A stretch of DNA of 64,000 bases from contig WTXI01000063.1 of NCBI GenBank assembly GCA_022376515.1, positions 1 to 64,000 of the forward strand. The letters run 5' to 3'. The notes under the pieces are model-generated. The model saw nothing but the letters and a program-made list of their open reading frames with translations, had not been told where the DNA came from and searched no databases. Source of the DNA: Lactifluus volemus (Eukaryota > Basidiomycota > Agaricomycetes > Russulales > Russulaceae). Positions within the stretch are counted from its first letter, which is position 1, and each line of letters starts with the position of its first letter. This document shows, in pieces, positions 43,850 through 56,571 of the stretch. Both the position numbers and the translations under genes were made by a program.

Positions 43850-46725
43850 CGTCATGACTTACCTTCAACGGCATGGATCAGCCAAGTCGGCGCTCGATAT
43901 CATCTTACGTCAAGCGCAAATCCTTCCGTCTACCATCCACTATCCACCAACGAACCTTATTCAAAGGTCTCGGGGGACTTTGACCCCATTCACACGAATC
44001 CCTACTTTTCCTTGTACCCATTGCCGGGTACGATTACTCACGGCATGTTCTCCAGTGCTGCTGCTCGGCGCTACGTGGAGACTGTCGTCCTTGGGCATCC
44101 CAGATCGCGTGTACTAGTACAAGTGATTACACAAATTTCTTGATGGAGGACGACGGTGACTTACTTCCTTCTAGTTACAACGTCAATTTCGTCGGAATGG
44201 TCCTTCCCGGAGGCGAACTTACCGTCAGAATCAGATATACCGCTATGCACGATGGCAACTTTGTCGTCGGTGTTACCACCATCAACCAGCACGGTGGGAT
44301 GGTTCTTGAGGGAACTGCTGAGGTCACGCAGCTGCCCACTGTCTATGCATTTACCGGCCAAGGTTCGCAGGAGCAGGGTATGGGTATGGAGTTGTATAAC
44401 TCCTCTCCTGCTGCCCGTGCCGTCTGGGACTCTGCCGACGCACACTTGATCTCTGCCTATGGATTTTCTATTGGAGATTGTCCGAGAGAACCCTAAGACG
44501 AAGACCATCCACTTCGGTGGTATCAAGGGCCAAGCCATCCGTGAGCGATATATGGAGATGACCTATGACACGATAGATCGAGCTGGCAACATCAAGACTC
44601 CCGTTGTTCGCCGATATAAACGTCCGCGCCCTTCAACACACTTTCATTCATCCAAAAGCTCTTCTTTTCGCTACCCAGTTTGCGCAGATTGCCCTTGTCA
44701 TTATGTCACGTGCTGCATTCGAGGATATGCGCTCGAAAGGCTTCGTCCAGCCTGACGCCGCTTTCGCTGGCCACTCACTGGGCGAGTTCTCTGCTCTCGC
44801 CTCGGTTGCTGATATCTTGCCCAATTCCTCGTCGATGATGTCTTTTACCGCGGTCTGACCATGCAGTGTGCTGTCGAACGTGACGAGCCGAGCCGCTCGA
44901 ACTATGCCATGTGTGCCGTCAATCCCAGTTAGTTAGCCAGACGTTCGATGATGCGACCCTCCGCGAGGTCGTAGATACCATCTCCAACTTCAGAGACTGC
45001 ATTTCGACGTCGAGGTGCGTCACCATTTTTATGTTGCTATATGGCTGCTGATCGATACCAGGGCCAACAATACGTCTGTGCTGGCGAGTTTGTCGCATTG
45101 CAAACTTTGACGAACGTCCTCAATTATCTCAAGGTGCAGAAGGTCGATATCACTAAGGCATGTATTCTTAGATTTCTGGTCATTCATCACGCTCACTATC
45201 GCTGTCCAGCTGACCGAGAAATTTGGTCTCGCTAAAGTTAAGGATATGCTGAAGGACATCGTCAACAACTGCTACGACTATGCCCTCGAAAAGCAAAAGA
45301 CCGAAGGTTATATCGTGCTTGAACGTGATCTCGCCACTATCCCTCTCGCAGGGATTGATGTTCCTTTCCACTCCCGTTACCTCTGGTCTGGCGTCATTCC
45401 CTTCCGTGCAAGTGAGTGTAGGTTTGCTTTTCGCTCTCGCTCAATCTAAATGACCTTTTGGACCTCTCGAAGAAAATCCCATCCACTCTCCTGGACCCGT
45501 CGCTTCTCGAAGGCGTCTATATCCCCAACTTAATCGCATCGCCCTTCGCCATCAACAAGGCCTATGCCGAACTCACCTGTAACCGCACATCATCTCCATG
45601 ACTCTCGAAAGTTATTCGCAAGTGGGATGAAGAACACTGGGATGCCCGCGAGCAACGGCAGAAGCTCACCTGGGTTCTGCTAGTCGGGCTGCTATCTTTA
45701 CCATTTTGCTTCTCCCGTGTGCTGGATCGAAACCCAAGATCTATTCTTCGGACAGTACAGGTTTGAGCAGATTGGCCCATCCCCAAATCTCACTGGTATG
45801 GCTGTACGCACCCTCAGGGCCAAATACGAGGCGAAGGATGACTCAACTAGCATTGTCCATCGAGTATTCTGTGCTTCAAAGCATCAGAAGGAGAACTATT
45901 ATCAGTTCGAAGATGACCTTGGGGTAACATCTGAATCAGACGCAGCCAGTGAACTGCACCTCCAGCACCAACTCTACTACCAAGTGTGCCAGTCGCAGTT
46001 GCTACCGCTACTCCAGCTGCCGCCGGTCCTGCTGTTACCATCGCAGACACTCCGATCCGTGCTGTCGACATCCTTGCTGCGATTGTCTCGCAAAAGTTAA
46101 AGAAGCAACTCAGCGGGATCCCTCTCTCCAAGTCTATAAGGGATCTCTCTAACGGCAAGTTGACCCTTCACAATGAGATTATGGGCGACCTTCAGGGCGA
46201 GTTTTCATTGGCGCCTGATAAGGGCGAGGGGCTGCCACTCGAGGAACTTGGCGCTGCCCTTGCGCGCCTGCTCACTCCGGCAATCTCGGGAAGTATTCCA
46301 CTAGTCTCGTGTCGCGTACAATTGGTGGCAAGATGCCCGGTGGTTTCAACATCTCAAGTGCGAAAGCTCACCTCTCAAAGGCATGGGGCTTGGGTCCCCA
46401 ATGCGCCGACGCCGTGCTACTGATTGCTACTACCATGGAGCCCGCCAAGCACCTGGGCTCAGAGTCCGAGGGCAAAGCTTGGTTCGACACCGCTGCACAA
46501 GTCTACGCTCAGCGTGTAGGCATCATTCTTTCTACCGGTGGTTCCGGCAGTGGTGCCGGAGGCTCTCCTGGAAGTGCTGTGATGAACAGCGAGGAATTCC
46601 TCAAGTTCCAAGCTGAGCAGTATGAATTCGCCCACCAGCAAATTAACCTCTACTCTCGCTACTTGACGCGTGACCCCCGCCAAGGCGACATTCCGCACGA
46701 CAAAGAGAAGGCTACCTCCACATAG
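43850..46725 (+). pseudogene. Fatty acid synthase, longest fragment (dehydratase end, transferase, ACP, KR start)
   Basis: SKVSGDFDPIHTNPYFS and PGTITHGMFSSAA (MaoC-like dehydratase), [59 protein letters not shown] (active-site Ser of the malonyl/palmitoyl transferase, about 44766-44815), [54 protein letters not shown], then linker and ACP (AVDILAAIVSQKLKKQLSGIPLSKSIRDL), LPLEELGAAL, GGKMPGGFNISSAKAHLSKAWGLGP, and the helical part up to DKEKATS. Transferase and ACP are in one gene, as in fused basidiomycete FAS. At least five frame changes occur, and the pantetheine serine of GGKS is Leu (NGKL, TTG at 46160-46162). Homology ends at about 46725. Confidence 0.9.
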
Positions 46726-46739
46726 CTTCAAGCTCGACT

Positions 46740-48434
46740 GCGTCGACAAGCCAGGCACTCTCATATGACCACGAACGTCTACGCACAATGCATGACTTGG
46801 CAAAGGAGATTCTTGATTTTGCCGAGCGCGAGCTGACGTGAGTCTTGTAGCACTCAACTTTCCTCCTCTTTTCTGAAATCCCACGTGTCTTGGAATGTAT
46901 TTTAGGATTGCCAATCACGTGCGACAGCAAGCCAAAGGGGCGCACAAGCAAACGATGGCGGATCTGCAGCGCGCACGTTCGTCATTACAGGCGCTGCGCG
47001 CCACGCACGTCGCAGAACTCAAGAATCGCGACAAGGATATCGAAGCGATTCGCGAATGCTGGTCAAAATTGGCCGACTTGCAACTCAAGATTGCCAAATT
47101 CCCCAGCGGGATCAGCACGCAACCGGCCAACGCGTTGGCCTTGGGAGACGAGGACGGCAAGGCTGCGCCGTGCCCGGTAAAGGGCTCGCCGAGTCGGCGC
47201 TCGAGGAAGCGGAAAAGACGTGCAAGCTGCTTAGGGACGAGAATGTGGAACCCAGGGCATTGGTTGTGGATACTGCCAACACAGTGAACAAAATCCTGCA
47301 CAAGATGGTCAGTGCAGACCCGGACGATCTGGAAGTCGTACGTGTTTGCCTTACCTTTTTTTGGTCTTGAGAGATCTGGCCGCTGAAAGGAGATAGCCTG
47401 CTCCGTTGGCTACGGTCGATCTGTTTCCACTCGGCGCGCCCGACACAGCCTTTGAACGACTCAGCGCGCTGCTTACTTCGCTTCACGATGCGCTCACAAT
47501 ACTCAAGGGCTGGTTCTGAAGTTGTTACTACTATCGCATCAGGCTCGGACCCGAAACCGCACATTTCGCTAGCCGACTTGGCAAAGAAGGTGGCCGAGTC
47601 GGACGCGAAGGCGCATAAATGGGAGATCGAGGAGTTGCGGAGCTGCGGAGCACGATAGCGGCGCTACGCGATGAACTGAGTGAGTCGTGTCTGAAAGAAT
47701 GGTAAAGAAAGGGCTGACGTCGCGCACGAAGAGAAAACCAAGGCGGAGAGGAAGCCAGTCGCGCGTGCGAGTCGGGTGTCGATGACATTTGAAAGTGTGC
47801 CTGCGGTACATGACAACTTGGCCTCACCTTCCTCCAACCGATGAGTCGGATACCCAGCATGTAATGGTAGTAGGGTAATCCGAGCTCACCGTACGTTCTT
47901 TCCTCTCGCCCTGCGTGTGCAGTGCTCACGCTCACCATTATTTTGCCTTTCTAGTCTAACCAGGGTGCTCCCAGCGCTCGCCCGAGCGAAACCTGCGCTG
48001 GCGCCGGCGCCGTCCCCACCACCACAACCTGGGCTATCTCGCCTTTCACCCCGCAAGACCCGCAAGGCGAAGTTAGCCCAAAAGTCTCCATCAGGATTCA
48101 AGAGGTCATCTGCATCTGCGTCTGCGAAGCGACTCGCCTCTGGCTCCCGTCCTAGACACTTAACCAGCAAGCACGTCGAGGCATCCTTTGCAACAGAAGT
48201 GATTCCCTCGACCGTGCCGACTTCGCTTCTGCCAACCTCCTTTGTCCTGCAACCACCTTCACCAGAGTCACGTCTGCCACCACACGATGCCTCCCTTGTA
48301 ATGCCATCTGCACCGCTTCTTCTATTCCCATCAACGACACCTCCGTTCCCATCGCTATCCTCTACCGTCAGAGGAACATGGACTTTGGAAGAGGTTGTCC
48401 TCCCGGTCCCTACTAGTAGCGAACCACAAAAGTA
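46740..48434 (+). pseudogene. ADIP-like (afadin/alpha-actinin-binding domain) coiled-coil protein fragment
   Basis: SYDHERLRTMHDLAKEILDFAEREL, an intron, then RQQAKGAHKQTMADLQRARSSLQALRATHVAELKNRDKDIEAI, LADLQLKIAKFPSGI, a frameshift, ESALEEAEKTCKLLRDENVEPRALVVDTANTVNKIL, FPLGAPDTAFERLSALLTSLHDAL, LADLAKKVAESDAKAHKWEIEEL, and a Pro/Ser-rich tail (SRLSPRKTRKAKLAQKSP, PTSFVLQPPSPES) ending at a TAG at 48432-48434. The pattern matches fungal proteins of the ADIP family, coiled-coil proteins linked to the cytoskeleton or spindle poles. The N-terminus is missing: FAS sequence ends 15 bp before the first recognisable codon. At least two frameshifts. The family call is from memory. Confidence 0.55.
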
Positions 48435-49544
48435 GAGCCCACCGATGCCGCCACCACCACGGCCGTTCCCGCTCGCCAAGCCGCTGGCGCGCAACTAGAC
48501 GCACACGTACTTGCCTGCCAAACCTGGTCCGCTGAGCAGGATCCTCTTCCTCGCAGCTTCACCTGAGAGCGCAACTGCAGCCCCACCACTACCACAACAA
48601 CAACAACAACAACATCAGAAGAATTAGAATAACCACACAAGGTTTGTACCCGCTACCGCCGCTTCGAACCGCCGCCCCCGCCCCCGCTGCCAGCGCCCCT
48701 TCCTCTCCGTCCAGGCGCAGCAAGCAACGCTGCCACTACGCGGCGACGGGAAAAAAGGTGCACATCCGGTGACGCCGAGCTTGAATTGACATCGACGTTA
48801 ATATCGATGCCGCCACGGCAGCACAGCATCTGAAATTCAACTCTACCCCGCCGCCGTCGCAGGTGATGGTGGTGACGTTGTGGAGGTGGAAGATGTGGGA
48901 GGAGTGGGCCGAGCTCGCGACCCCCGTGCGCTAGAGAAGGAAAATACGATTAGGAGAAGGTTAAAAGGTCTAGTTTCGGTTGCCAGGACGGGGAAGACGG
49001 TGACAAAGTCGGTGGCCCCTCACAAGTCTGCGCTTGTACCTGCGGAATCAGCCACGGTCGAGCTGGGACGGGTGGATGGTGCTGTGAGTCGGTTGTTGTT
49101 AGCCGCCGTGCGTGGTGGTTGGGCTGCTGCTGGGGGAATGATGGCGAATTGACCGTGATGTGTGCTGATCGATAGTGCAGAAGCTGCTGCTGCGGAAGGT
49201 GTACCAGCACGAGCGCGACCAACAATGTCATGATTGTGGTTAAGGGAGGTGTGATATTTGTTGTTTGTACAAAGACTAGTGTTCTAGTTCTCTACTGATG
49301 CGATGATACTTTGTTCTTGATGGTACATAAGATGTATCTTGGATTGGTGCAGAATCCCCCCTATGATATATTATATGTTCATCTCGCTACATTGACTTCT
49401 CTTCTCCTCCCTCCTTGGTTCGATGCGACAGACATTGATATATTGATACATACATACATATATCAGAGAGACAGCATGAAACCAGCAAAGTAAGTGTTGA
49501 GCACAGTGAGCCTGTCCACTGACTTGGACCTCCCGCCCTTGGTA
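48435..49544. other. Intergenic, with a CAA microsatellite
   Basis: A (CAA)n run lies at about 48591-48615. A plus-strand frame at 48880-49152 (RRRLKGLVSVARTGK...) could be a tail of the ADIP-like gene, but this is uncertain. Nothing else is recognised. Confidence 0.4.
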
Positions 49545-49945
49545 CCACATAAGTAGCCTCCCCAACTCTTACAAGATGCCCGGGCCCCACTGCACCTTAC
49601 AATAGCATTAGTAGGTAAATTTCCACCTACTGTATAATGAGCACTAGTAGAGCCATCTATTGCCCTAGGTACTATGTTAGTAGCCTTCCCGGCTCTTACA
49701 AGATGCCCCGCAGCGCCTTACAATCGAGTTATTAGGTAAAATTTAGCCTATCATACAATGAGCACCCTACTGTCAACATATTAGCATACAAACACACTAG
49801 TACAATATTAGGTATCATTTTAGTAGCCTTCACAACCCTTACAAGACATTCTGCCATGCCTTACAATTACATTAGTAGGCACAACATATCCTACTGTATG
49901 TTTGGAATCCTAATGTCAATATAGTAACTTATGTAATGTTCATCA
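49545..49945. repeat. Three degenerate tandem repeats of about 130-150 bp
   Basis: Each unit starts (T)TAGTAGCCTYCC/CAC with RCTCTTACAAGATGCC, then GCACCTTACAATnnnATTAGTAGG, TACTGTATAATGAGCAC, and a CTAGTAGA-type end. Units begin near 49549, 49676 and 49826. The family resembles 25840-26340 in inverse orientation. No coding capacity; it lies 240 bp upstream of the DnaJ gene. Confidence 0.65.
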
Positions 49946-50113
49946 TAGCGTAGTGATCACATAGTAATGGCACCAAAACCCTAACCTTACATAACAAAAT
50001 GCGGTAGCCATGTTAGGTTTTAAGTTTTTTGCTGATGTTCTAGTACAGTCTACCACCTCCTGGAGAGGTGCTGCTGCTGCCTCCGAACAAGCATCCTCCT
50101 CTCCACCCACTCG

Positions 50114-50119
50114 TATAAA
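50114..50119 (+). promoter_or_regulatory. TATA box of the DnaJ gene
   Basis: TATAAA 68 bp upstream of the ATG at 50182, in a C/T-rich leader typical of strongly expressed fungal genes. Confidence 0.5.
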
Positions 50120-50181
50120 TTCAGCACAGATATCGTTTCTGGCAGAGTTTCTGCGACTCAACTTGCGCTCTCTTCATTATC

Positions 50182-51451
50182 ATGGGCACCGACTATTACA
50201 AGCTTCTTGGCGTGAGCAGAGATGCTTCGGACGATGACATCAAGAAAGCATACAAAAAAATGGTAAGATCACTACCAATATATCAGCGCTTCATTCTGAT
50301 ATCACTAAATTTCAGGCGCTGAAATGGCACCCCGACCGAAACGCAGGTAGCGAAGAGGCGTCAAAAAAATTCAAAGAGGTGAGTATGGTTGTGTACTTCC
50401 TCCCCTCGGCTCTGCATCTTCACCGCCATTTCTTCAGATATCGGAGGCTTTCGAAGTCCTTAGCGACAAACAGAAACGCACTATATATGACCAAGTCGGC
50501 GAGGAGGGCCTCAAAGGCGGCGGCGGCCCTCCTCCAGGTGCAGGTGCTGGACCTGGCGTCAACCCATTTGCTGCCTTTGGCGGTTTCCCTGGCGGCGGAG
50601 GGACAACTTTCACATTTACATCATCCGGCGGGAGTTTTTCACCCTCAGACCCGTTCAAGATATTCGAGTGAGTTTTCACTTGTCTTGTATCCATTCGTAT
50701 CTCACGTGCCAATGAAAGGACGATGTTCATGGGCGGTCTGGGCAATATGAACGGCATGCACGGATCGAGCATGTTTGATGAAGATGACGACATGATGGGC
50801 GGTGGGTCATCGTTCTCTTCTATGCCTGGCAGAATGCCAGGTGGTCTGGGTGGCAACGGTGGTCCGCGATCAACCCGAATGCCGTCACAACCTTCGTCCA
50901 AAAGGGATGCACCAACCGAGGTCACACGACCTCTCAAACTCTCACTCGAAGATATCTATAACGGCACAACGAAACATATGAAAGTTTCGCGACGGAGGCT
51001 CGATGGGTCCACCGAGGAGCGGGTGCTCGAGATTGCCGTTCAACCTGGCTGGAAACAGGGCACCAAAATCCGTTTCCCACGTGCCGGGAACGAAGCTGCA
51101 GACGGTAGATCCCAAGACCTTGTCTTCGTCGTGGAAGACAAACCACATCCAATCTTCACACGTCAGGGAGATGACCTCATAGCGAAGGTTAACATTCCCT
51201 TAGTTGAGGCGCTGACGAACGACAGTGGGGGGAAGAAGCAGTTAGAACACCTCGATGGGCGCAAACAGCAAATACAAATTCCACCGGGTGTTGTGAAGCC
51301 AGGGCAAGAGACGCGAATTGCTGGCGAGGGTATGCCAATAAGGAGGAAGGGTACGAGTGGAAAGGGTGATCTCATTGTACGATGGGAGGTGAAGTTTCCA
51401 GATAGGTTGACAGCTGCGCAAAAGGAAGGAGTGAAGAAAGTATTGGGCTAA
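50182..51451 (+). CDS. DnaJ/Hsp40 co-chaperone, class B (Sis1/DNAJB1-like)
   Basis: Exons 50182-50262, 50316-50378, 50438-50667 and 50719-51451 give 368 aa with no frame problem. Residues 1-70 are a J domain ([33 protein letters not shown], with HPD at 32-34) that stimulates Hsp70 ATPase activity. A Gly/Phe-rich region follows ([23 protein letters not shown]...), with a Gly/Met stretch. There is no Cys-rich zinc domain, which makes it class B. The two C-terminal beta domains ([82 protein letters not shown]) bind substrate. It is the first clearly functional housekeeping gene on the right side. Confidence 0.95.
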
Positions 51452-51848
51452 TATCCCCTTCTTCACTCACTCCCTCATCATGGACAGAACTTTTTATGTG
51501 TATCACGACGCATGCCTGTGTATATAGCAAGTAACTTAGTCACAGGGGAAGGGGTAGCCATATTTCAATTTTCAAGCTCTCTGTACAAGTACAAAAACCT
51601 CGGAAGGGTCGGCCCTGTTTAACTAAGCCATCCATCTATCTTCCCATGTCTCAACAGCGCCAGCTCACCATCAGCAGCACAAGCACAGATGACTCCATAA
51701 TTCGTCGTTCCTGGCACGCCATGGCGAGCTCTTCTCTCCCTTCTCCTCGAGCGCTCTCGCGCAACTGCCCAAAAAGCCCGCCCGTCCATCCCGCTACACC
51801 CGCACGGACGAGATCCCGGATGTCGAACCGACGGAGCACGATGGACAG

Positions 51849-52638
51849 ATGCCCACAGTGCGGGATTATCATTCCATTACGGTACCACCTCAGGTGCGGG
51901 TGCCCAAGAAGGTCCCTACTCCGGTGAGGGTCGAGGGCAAAGTGTGGTTCGCGAACGAACGCAGTGCGTTTTCAATCAATCAATCATCTCCGATCCCCTT
52001 CTTCCCCCCCTCCCATAAATTTACTTCTTTAACTGAAAAAGTATATATGATTGACCTTCTTTTTTTTTTCTATATCTCTCTTTGTGCCGGGTATTGGCGA
52101 TTTCAAAGCGTGGGTCTCGTACCTCAATATGTCCATCTTGATAGGCACTCTTGCCGTGGCCCTTTTCAACGCATCGAGAGACCAGATCGCACGAAATTTT
52201 GCCTATCTATATGCCGGCATAAGTGTTGGTATCCTGGTGCGCAGCCTCTCATCTTTGCGCTTACTCCCCCATGGAGGATGATCAAAAAATTTTCATTATC
52301 TCCTTTGTTCATCCTATCTTATCTATCGCAGGTTTATAGCTATGCACTATACCAGAAACGTATCACCATGATTCGCAGACGTGATCCGGGAAATTTTGGT
52401 GCGTTCGTTCTTGGGTCGTGCAGACTGTGGGAATGCCTGAGGGTTGGGTTTCTGGGTTCTCATCCCCACTCCTAATAGATCAGATCACCGGTCCCGTCAT
52501 CATCAGTGCCTGTTTATTCTTCGCCATGTTGGCCAACTTTATCTTTCGAGGTGCGATCCTCGGTTTCGTATCACATCTGATGATATATTGTCCACTGATG
52601 GCCGTCGGTTTGTCGTAAATTCAGTTCGCGAACTGTAG
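51849..52638 (+). CDS. VTC1: VTC1-like DUF202 membrane protein (vacuolar transporter chaperone)
   Basis: Exons 51849-51963, 52109-52236, 52332-52398, 52479-52550 and 52625-52638 join in phase to 131 aa, close to yeast Vtc1 (129 aa). RVEGKVWFANERTWVSYL is the conserved entry to the first helix, then MSILIGTLAVALFN, ARNFAYLYAGISVGILVYSYALYQKRITMIRRRDPGNFDQITGP and VIISACLFFAMLANFIFRVREL form three helices. Vtc1 is a subunit of the vacuolar polyphosphate polymerase complex. The frame is open some way upstream of 51849 (LPKKPARPSRYTRTDEIPDVEP), so a longer N-terminus through an unseen 5' exon is possible. The first intron is long (145 nt) and T-rich. Confidence 0.8.
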
Positions 52639-55600
52639 GCCCATTCAACTGCATAATGCCTCTTGCGTCCAACTCATCTGACATACTTCTGTGCAGGCGG
52701 AAAGAGAACGTTTCCATTCCCGGTCTGGCCTTCTTAACACAGTATCTTTGACCCATTTCGCCTGTTCTTCCCATTTCTTGACTCAGCGTCTCATGGGTGT
52801 ATGTATTCCCGAGCCAAGTGCCGCCGTTCCGCTCTTATGACTTATATGTTGATCAATAAATTTGGATCGCCTGTGAAGAAGTCGTGATTCAGCTGCGGTG
52901 GATAACCCCATCAAGTGTGACGATAGGGTGAAGGCTTCTTCCTTCCTTTATGTTCACATGATCACTCTCGCGTTCGTGAAAACATATGCTGGTGTTGCCT
53001 TTCTGGTAGGTTCAGAGTAGCAAGGGATGTGCACTCGTTGCGGTGGTATCACGTTACCAACGCAAACCAGTCGTGTGCTCTTGACATATATATGACGTAA
53101 GGACCAAGCAATTTTTTTTACCTGGGAAGTACAGTATAGGCCTGGACTCATACAAAAATGGTCCCGGAAAGCCACCGGACGCCACGCTTGCCGGTAGTCG
53201 TCATCAATATGATGATCTCCGTGAAACAGCCGAGCTCTAGGATGGTCTTCTTTGCTTCCTTTTTTGGCGCTACGTTGGCGTCAACAGAAGTCAAGTGCTC
53301 CTCCCCGGTTGTCTCGGGCAAACTAAACCAGCTTACAAAAACTGTGGGTCGAGCGATGTATGGCAGATGATAGATTCGGTTTGGTTTGACTGTTTTCTTT
53401 TGCCCAATCATCCCATTTTGGGTCTACACGGCTTTTGGAGCGTATGCATGGGATACATGCTGGACTCGGCCCCGAAGGTTCCAACCCTGAAAAGCAGAAT
53501 TTGTGCCTAGGAGATCATGATTGACTTGTAATGTCTATAATATTCGTAAAGCGGACTATGAAAAACAAAAGAGGGCTCTGATATCTTCAGCAGCGTCATG
53601 AAAGATGATCAATGATACCTTATAGTGATAAGATAATAATAATCTCAACCCACGGGATGCGAACTGATCTTTGTGTGCACGTACCAAAAACTCCAAGTGA
53701 GACCGTAGGACAATCGCAAACGTATGTCAAAGAGTCAGAGATCAACCGCAGGAGAGATCCGCGCTACATTCAGATCGGGGAGAGGTCAGAGTACGTGTAA
53801 GTACGTGGTGCCTGGAGACGTCGTCGCGTCGTCGATCAGTTCTGGACAAGTTTTGAACTAACGGACCCGCCGGCGGACCGCCACTTGCGGTACGTGCTGC
53901 ACCGCTGCGCAGCATGACGTTGTCTTTGCGAACTACGTTCCAGAGTGAGAGGAAGAAACACGGAGGAAATCCAGGACGAGCGAGTGCGCCTGTTCCGAGT
54001 CCCAAAAAAGACTTGAAGATCGCGTCTGGGTAAGTGGACTTATTGTCCAGCTTGGTTACGTAAATCCCCACCACGCGCGGCGGAGGGGGTCACGGATGAT
54101 CCAGCGGCATTACACAACCATTTAGATGAGCTGGACTTTGGCTCACCCACTATCCAAAAAGGCACTAGTTGTACGATCCTAGGTAGTCACGAGACACAAC
54201 GCTCTAGCTGCACACACCCCATGGACGCTACGCTGGAATTAGTTGTTGTGAATGAGTCAGAAGAGTGCAGGGTCGGCAAGTGAATGAGGAAGGCATACGC
54301 AGACGACGGCAACTCCCATGACAATGGTCGAAATGTGGAGCATCAGGGCCCATCCGTTTTTGTATATTGCATTGGCCTGCACCACGCAGAGCTTAATCAG
54401 CTGATGTATAGTGGACAATAGCTCGTTGAACCAGATAAAGGGCCATGTGGTATATATCATTGCGTGGCATTTAATACACGACACGTAGCGAATTGACTTC
54501 GCCATTTATCATCACCGGTCTCCATCTCACTTTTGCAGGATTAATTTTACTCACGATTGTGGTGGCGCCGGTGGGGATCAGGCACTTTTCGGATGTCAAC
54601 AAACGAACTCGTCGATCCAGTAAGAACACGCACCACCACCATAACGTCAGTTGACCGAGAATGCCGAACCACTAGACAGGCATGTCAGAGCGAAACGCAA
54701 AGATTCAGAACTGAAGAACCGGAGCAAGCTGAATCTTCTCAGGCCCGTCTAGAAAGGCCGACGGAGTCGGAAGGGTTGTAATAGATAACCAGGGTAGAGG
54801 GTCCAAGCAACAGAGCAGGAATGCCGGCCGAGGACAGATGTACAATTTGCATGGCGATCCAGTCAACTTCGGTAGGGATCTTCGCCAACTGGAGTCCGAT
54901 GATCTTCCTACGTAAACGAAGACAAAGCGTAAGGCAACATATCTGACCTAGCCTCAAGAAGATATGTCATCATTAGACAACTCTGCAATCCGGGATCATG
55001 GTAAGTTGATCCAGAATGTCCGACTGGAATGGGCTGTACATCCTTGTCGGCCAAGCCATAGGTTTTTCACAGCAGCACAGTCAGGTTTCCTCGTGAGTGC
55101 CAACGAACCCTAGGATACACTCGTTCTTGTGGCTGAGAGACGGTCCAAACCAAAGAAATCGAACGACTGGCAGATGCGGCGCGACGGCGATAGTTGGTAC
55201 GGAAAGTGAAAAGTATATACTTACCGAGGACCGGAAAGTTCCGTGTTGCTAAGTGAGATTTGGATTACAGTACGGTATGTACCATGTGCACCCACCAGCA
55301 TGTGGTCAACACAAACCGTTCCAGTCAGGTCCTAATAAACCCTCTGGTTTGAGAAACTTGCGAACCGTTGTGGAAGAGGCTTGATACAATACATTGCGTG
55401 ACATAAACAGTTATATTACCTTTTTTTTAAGAAAAATGGTTCTGCCGTCACGGAGATTTGGCCGAATTGTGGTGCGAAATGTTGGTCATCTTCCGGGCTA
55501 AGTTGTAAAGCATGTAAAGGTTTGCATCGAATTCAGGGTTTGTAGCGCATGGTTTTTTTTTCAAGAGAAGAAATCGCCATGTCTAACATCCCAATGGTCT

Positions 55601-56571
55601 CTCCCATATCCAGACTGAACTATGGTGATTGCATGGACTTGGGAGGTGGATGGCTAAAAGCAACGAAACGAGATTTTTCGGTGGTGGTTCTTGATGCTGC
55701 CTCATTCAGATTGGGCTTAGTAGAACCGAGTTGCCTATGCAACGAGTACCTGGCTAGGAACGAGGAGACAGGAACTTTAAAGGTGAGAATACGGTGATGT
55801 GAATCCGAGGTCACCTCGTGCCCAAAGTCGTTGCTAGGTGATGCCAGTTTCTTTTTTTTTTAGGGTTTTGACGCCTGGACCATCATTTGTCAATCACGGC
55901 ATGCTTGTCGTACTTGTAGGTTTCCCTTGAGGTCTCCTCCTTGGCTCTCACCTGTCGAGGTCTTGATTTCGCAATTCCAACGAAGTGGGGCCCTCCACTG
56001 ACTCTAATACAGACCATGACATGCTAAGGAATACAGTGTCGCAAAGTCCGGATTGTCATTGTTTTTCTTTCCCTCGGCGTCGGGAATCAAGGTATTGTTC
56101 TTCGGAGTTTCGAGATTAGGCGGCGGAGGGCGGAGAAAGTTGTGCACTGCAGCAGTCGTTATATGTTCCGTCTGGGAGTAGACAGGCCATGTACGCCTTG
56201 TATTAACTAAATTAGCTTGGGAGAATGGAGGGATTGTTTGTGCATTATAATCGAGGCGATGTTAACAACAGCACGATCACGTGATTGTGTCACCTTTATT
56301 GTCAACACTTTGCTCCTTGGTTATTGTTTTTATCACGGACCTTGGAACTTGGAACAATGTCAGTAATCGAAGGGCTTCTATACGCGTGCTTGGGCTCTTT
56401 CCCGTGCTCGGACACAATGGACGCTTCCTCCCTCAAAAACACGGCCTCTTGCCACCCTGTAGCGTTTTCTCCTCCCCGTTTCGTCGAACGGCGCGACCTT
56501 CACGTCTGCCACTTGGCTGTTTTACTTTAGTTCGTCGCTGGCGACGAAACTCATCAACAACTTGTATACCC
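52639..56571. other. Long region without an identifiable gene
   Basis: On minus there are scattered hydrophobic blocks: IPTEVDWIAMQIVHLSSAGIPALLLGPSTLVIYY (54900-54800), TTWPFIWFNELLSTIHQLIKLCVV and GWALMLHISTIVMGVAVVCVCLP (54460-54290), and SFLGLGTGALARPGFPPCFFLSLW (54020-53950). They could be exons of one decayed or heavily spliced membrane protein, but no family is recognised. From 55850 to 56571 the sequence is probably the PRM1 upstream region; nothing specific is seen. Confidence 0.35.

Noticed and set aside
53742..54957. A seven-helix receptor or DUF6534-type gene on minus
   Set aside because: Hydrophobic blocks exist, but no exon chain with consistent splice sites and no family motif could be assembled.
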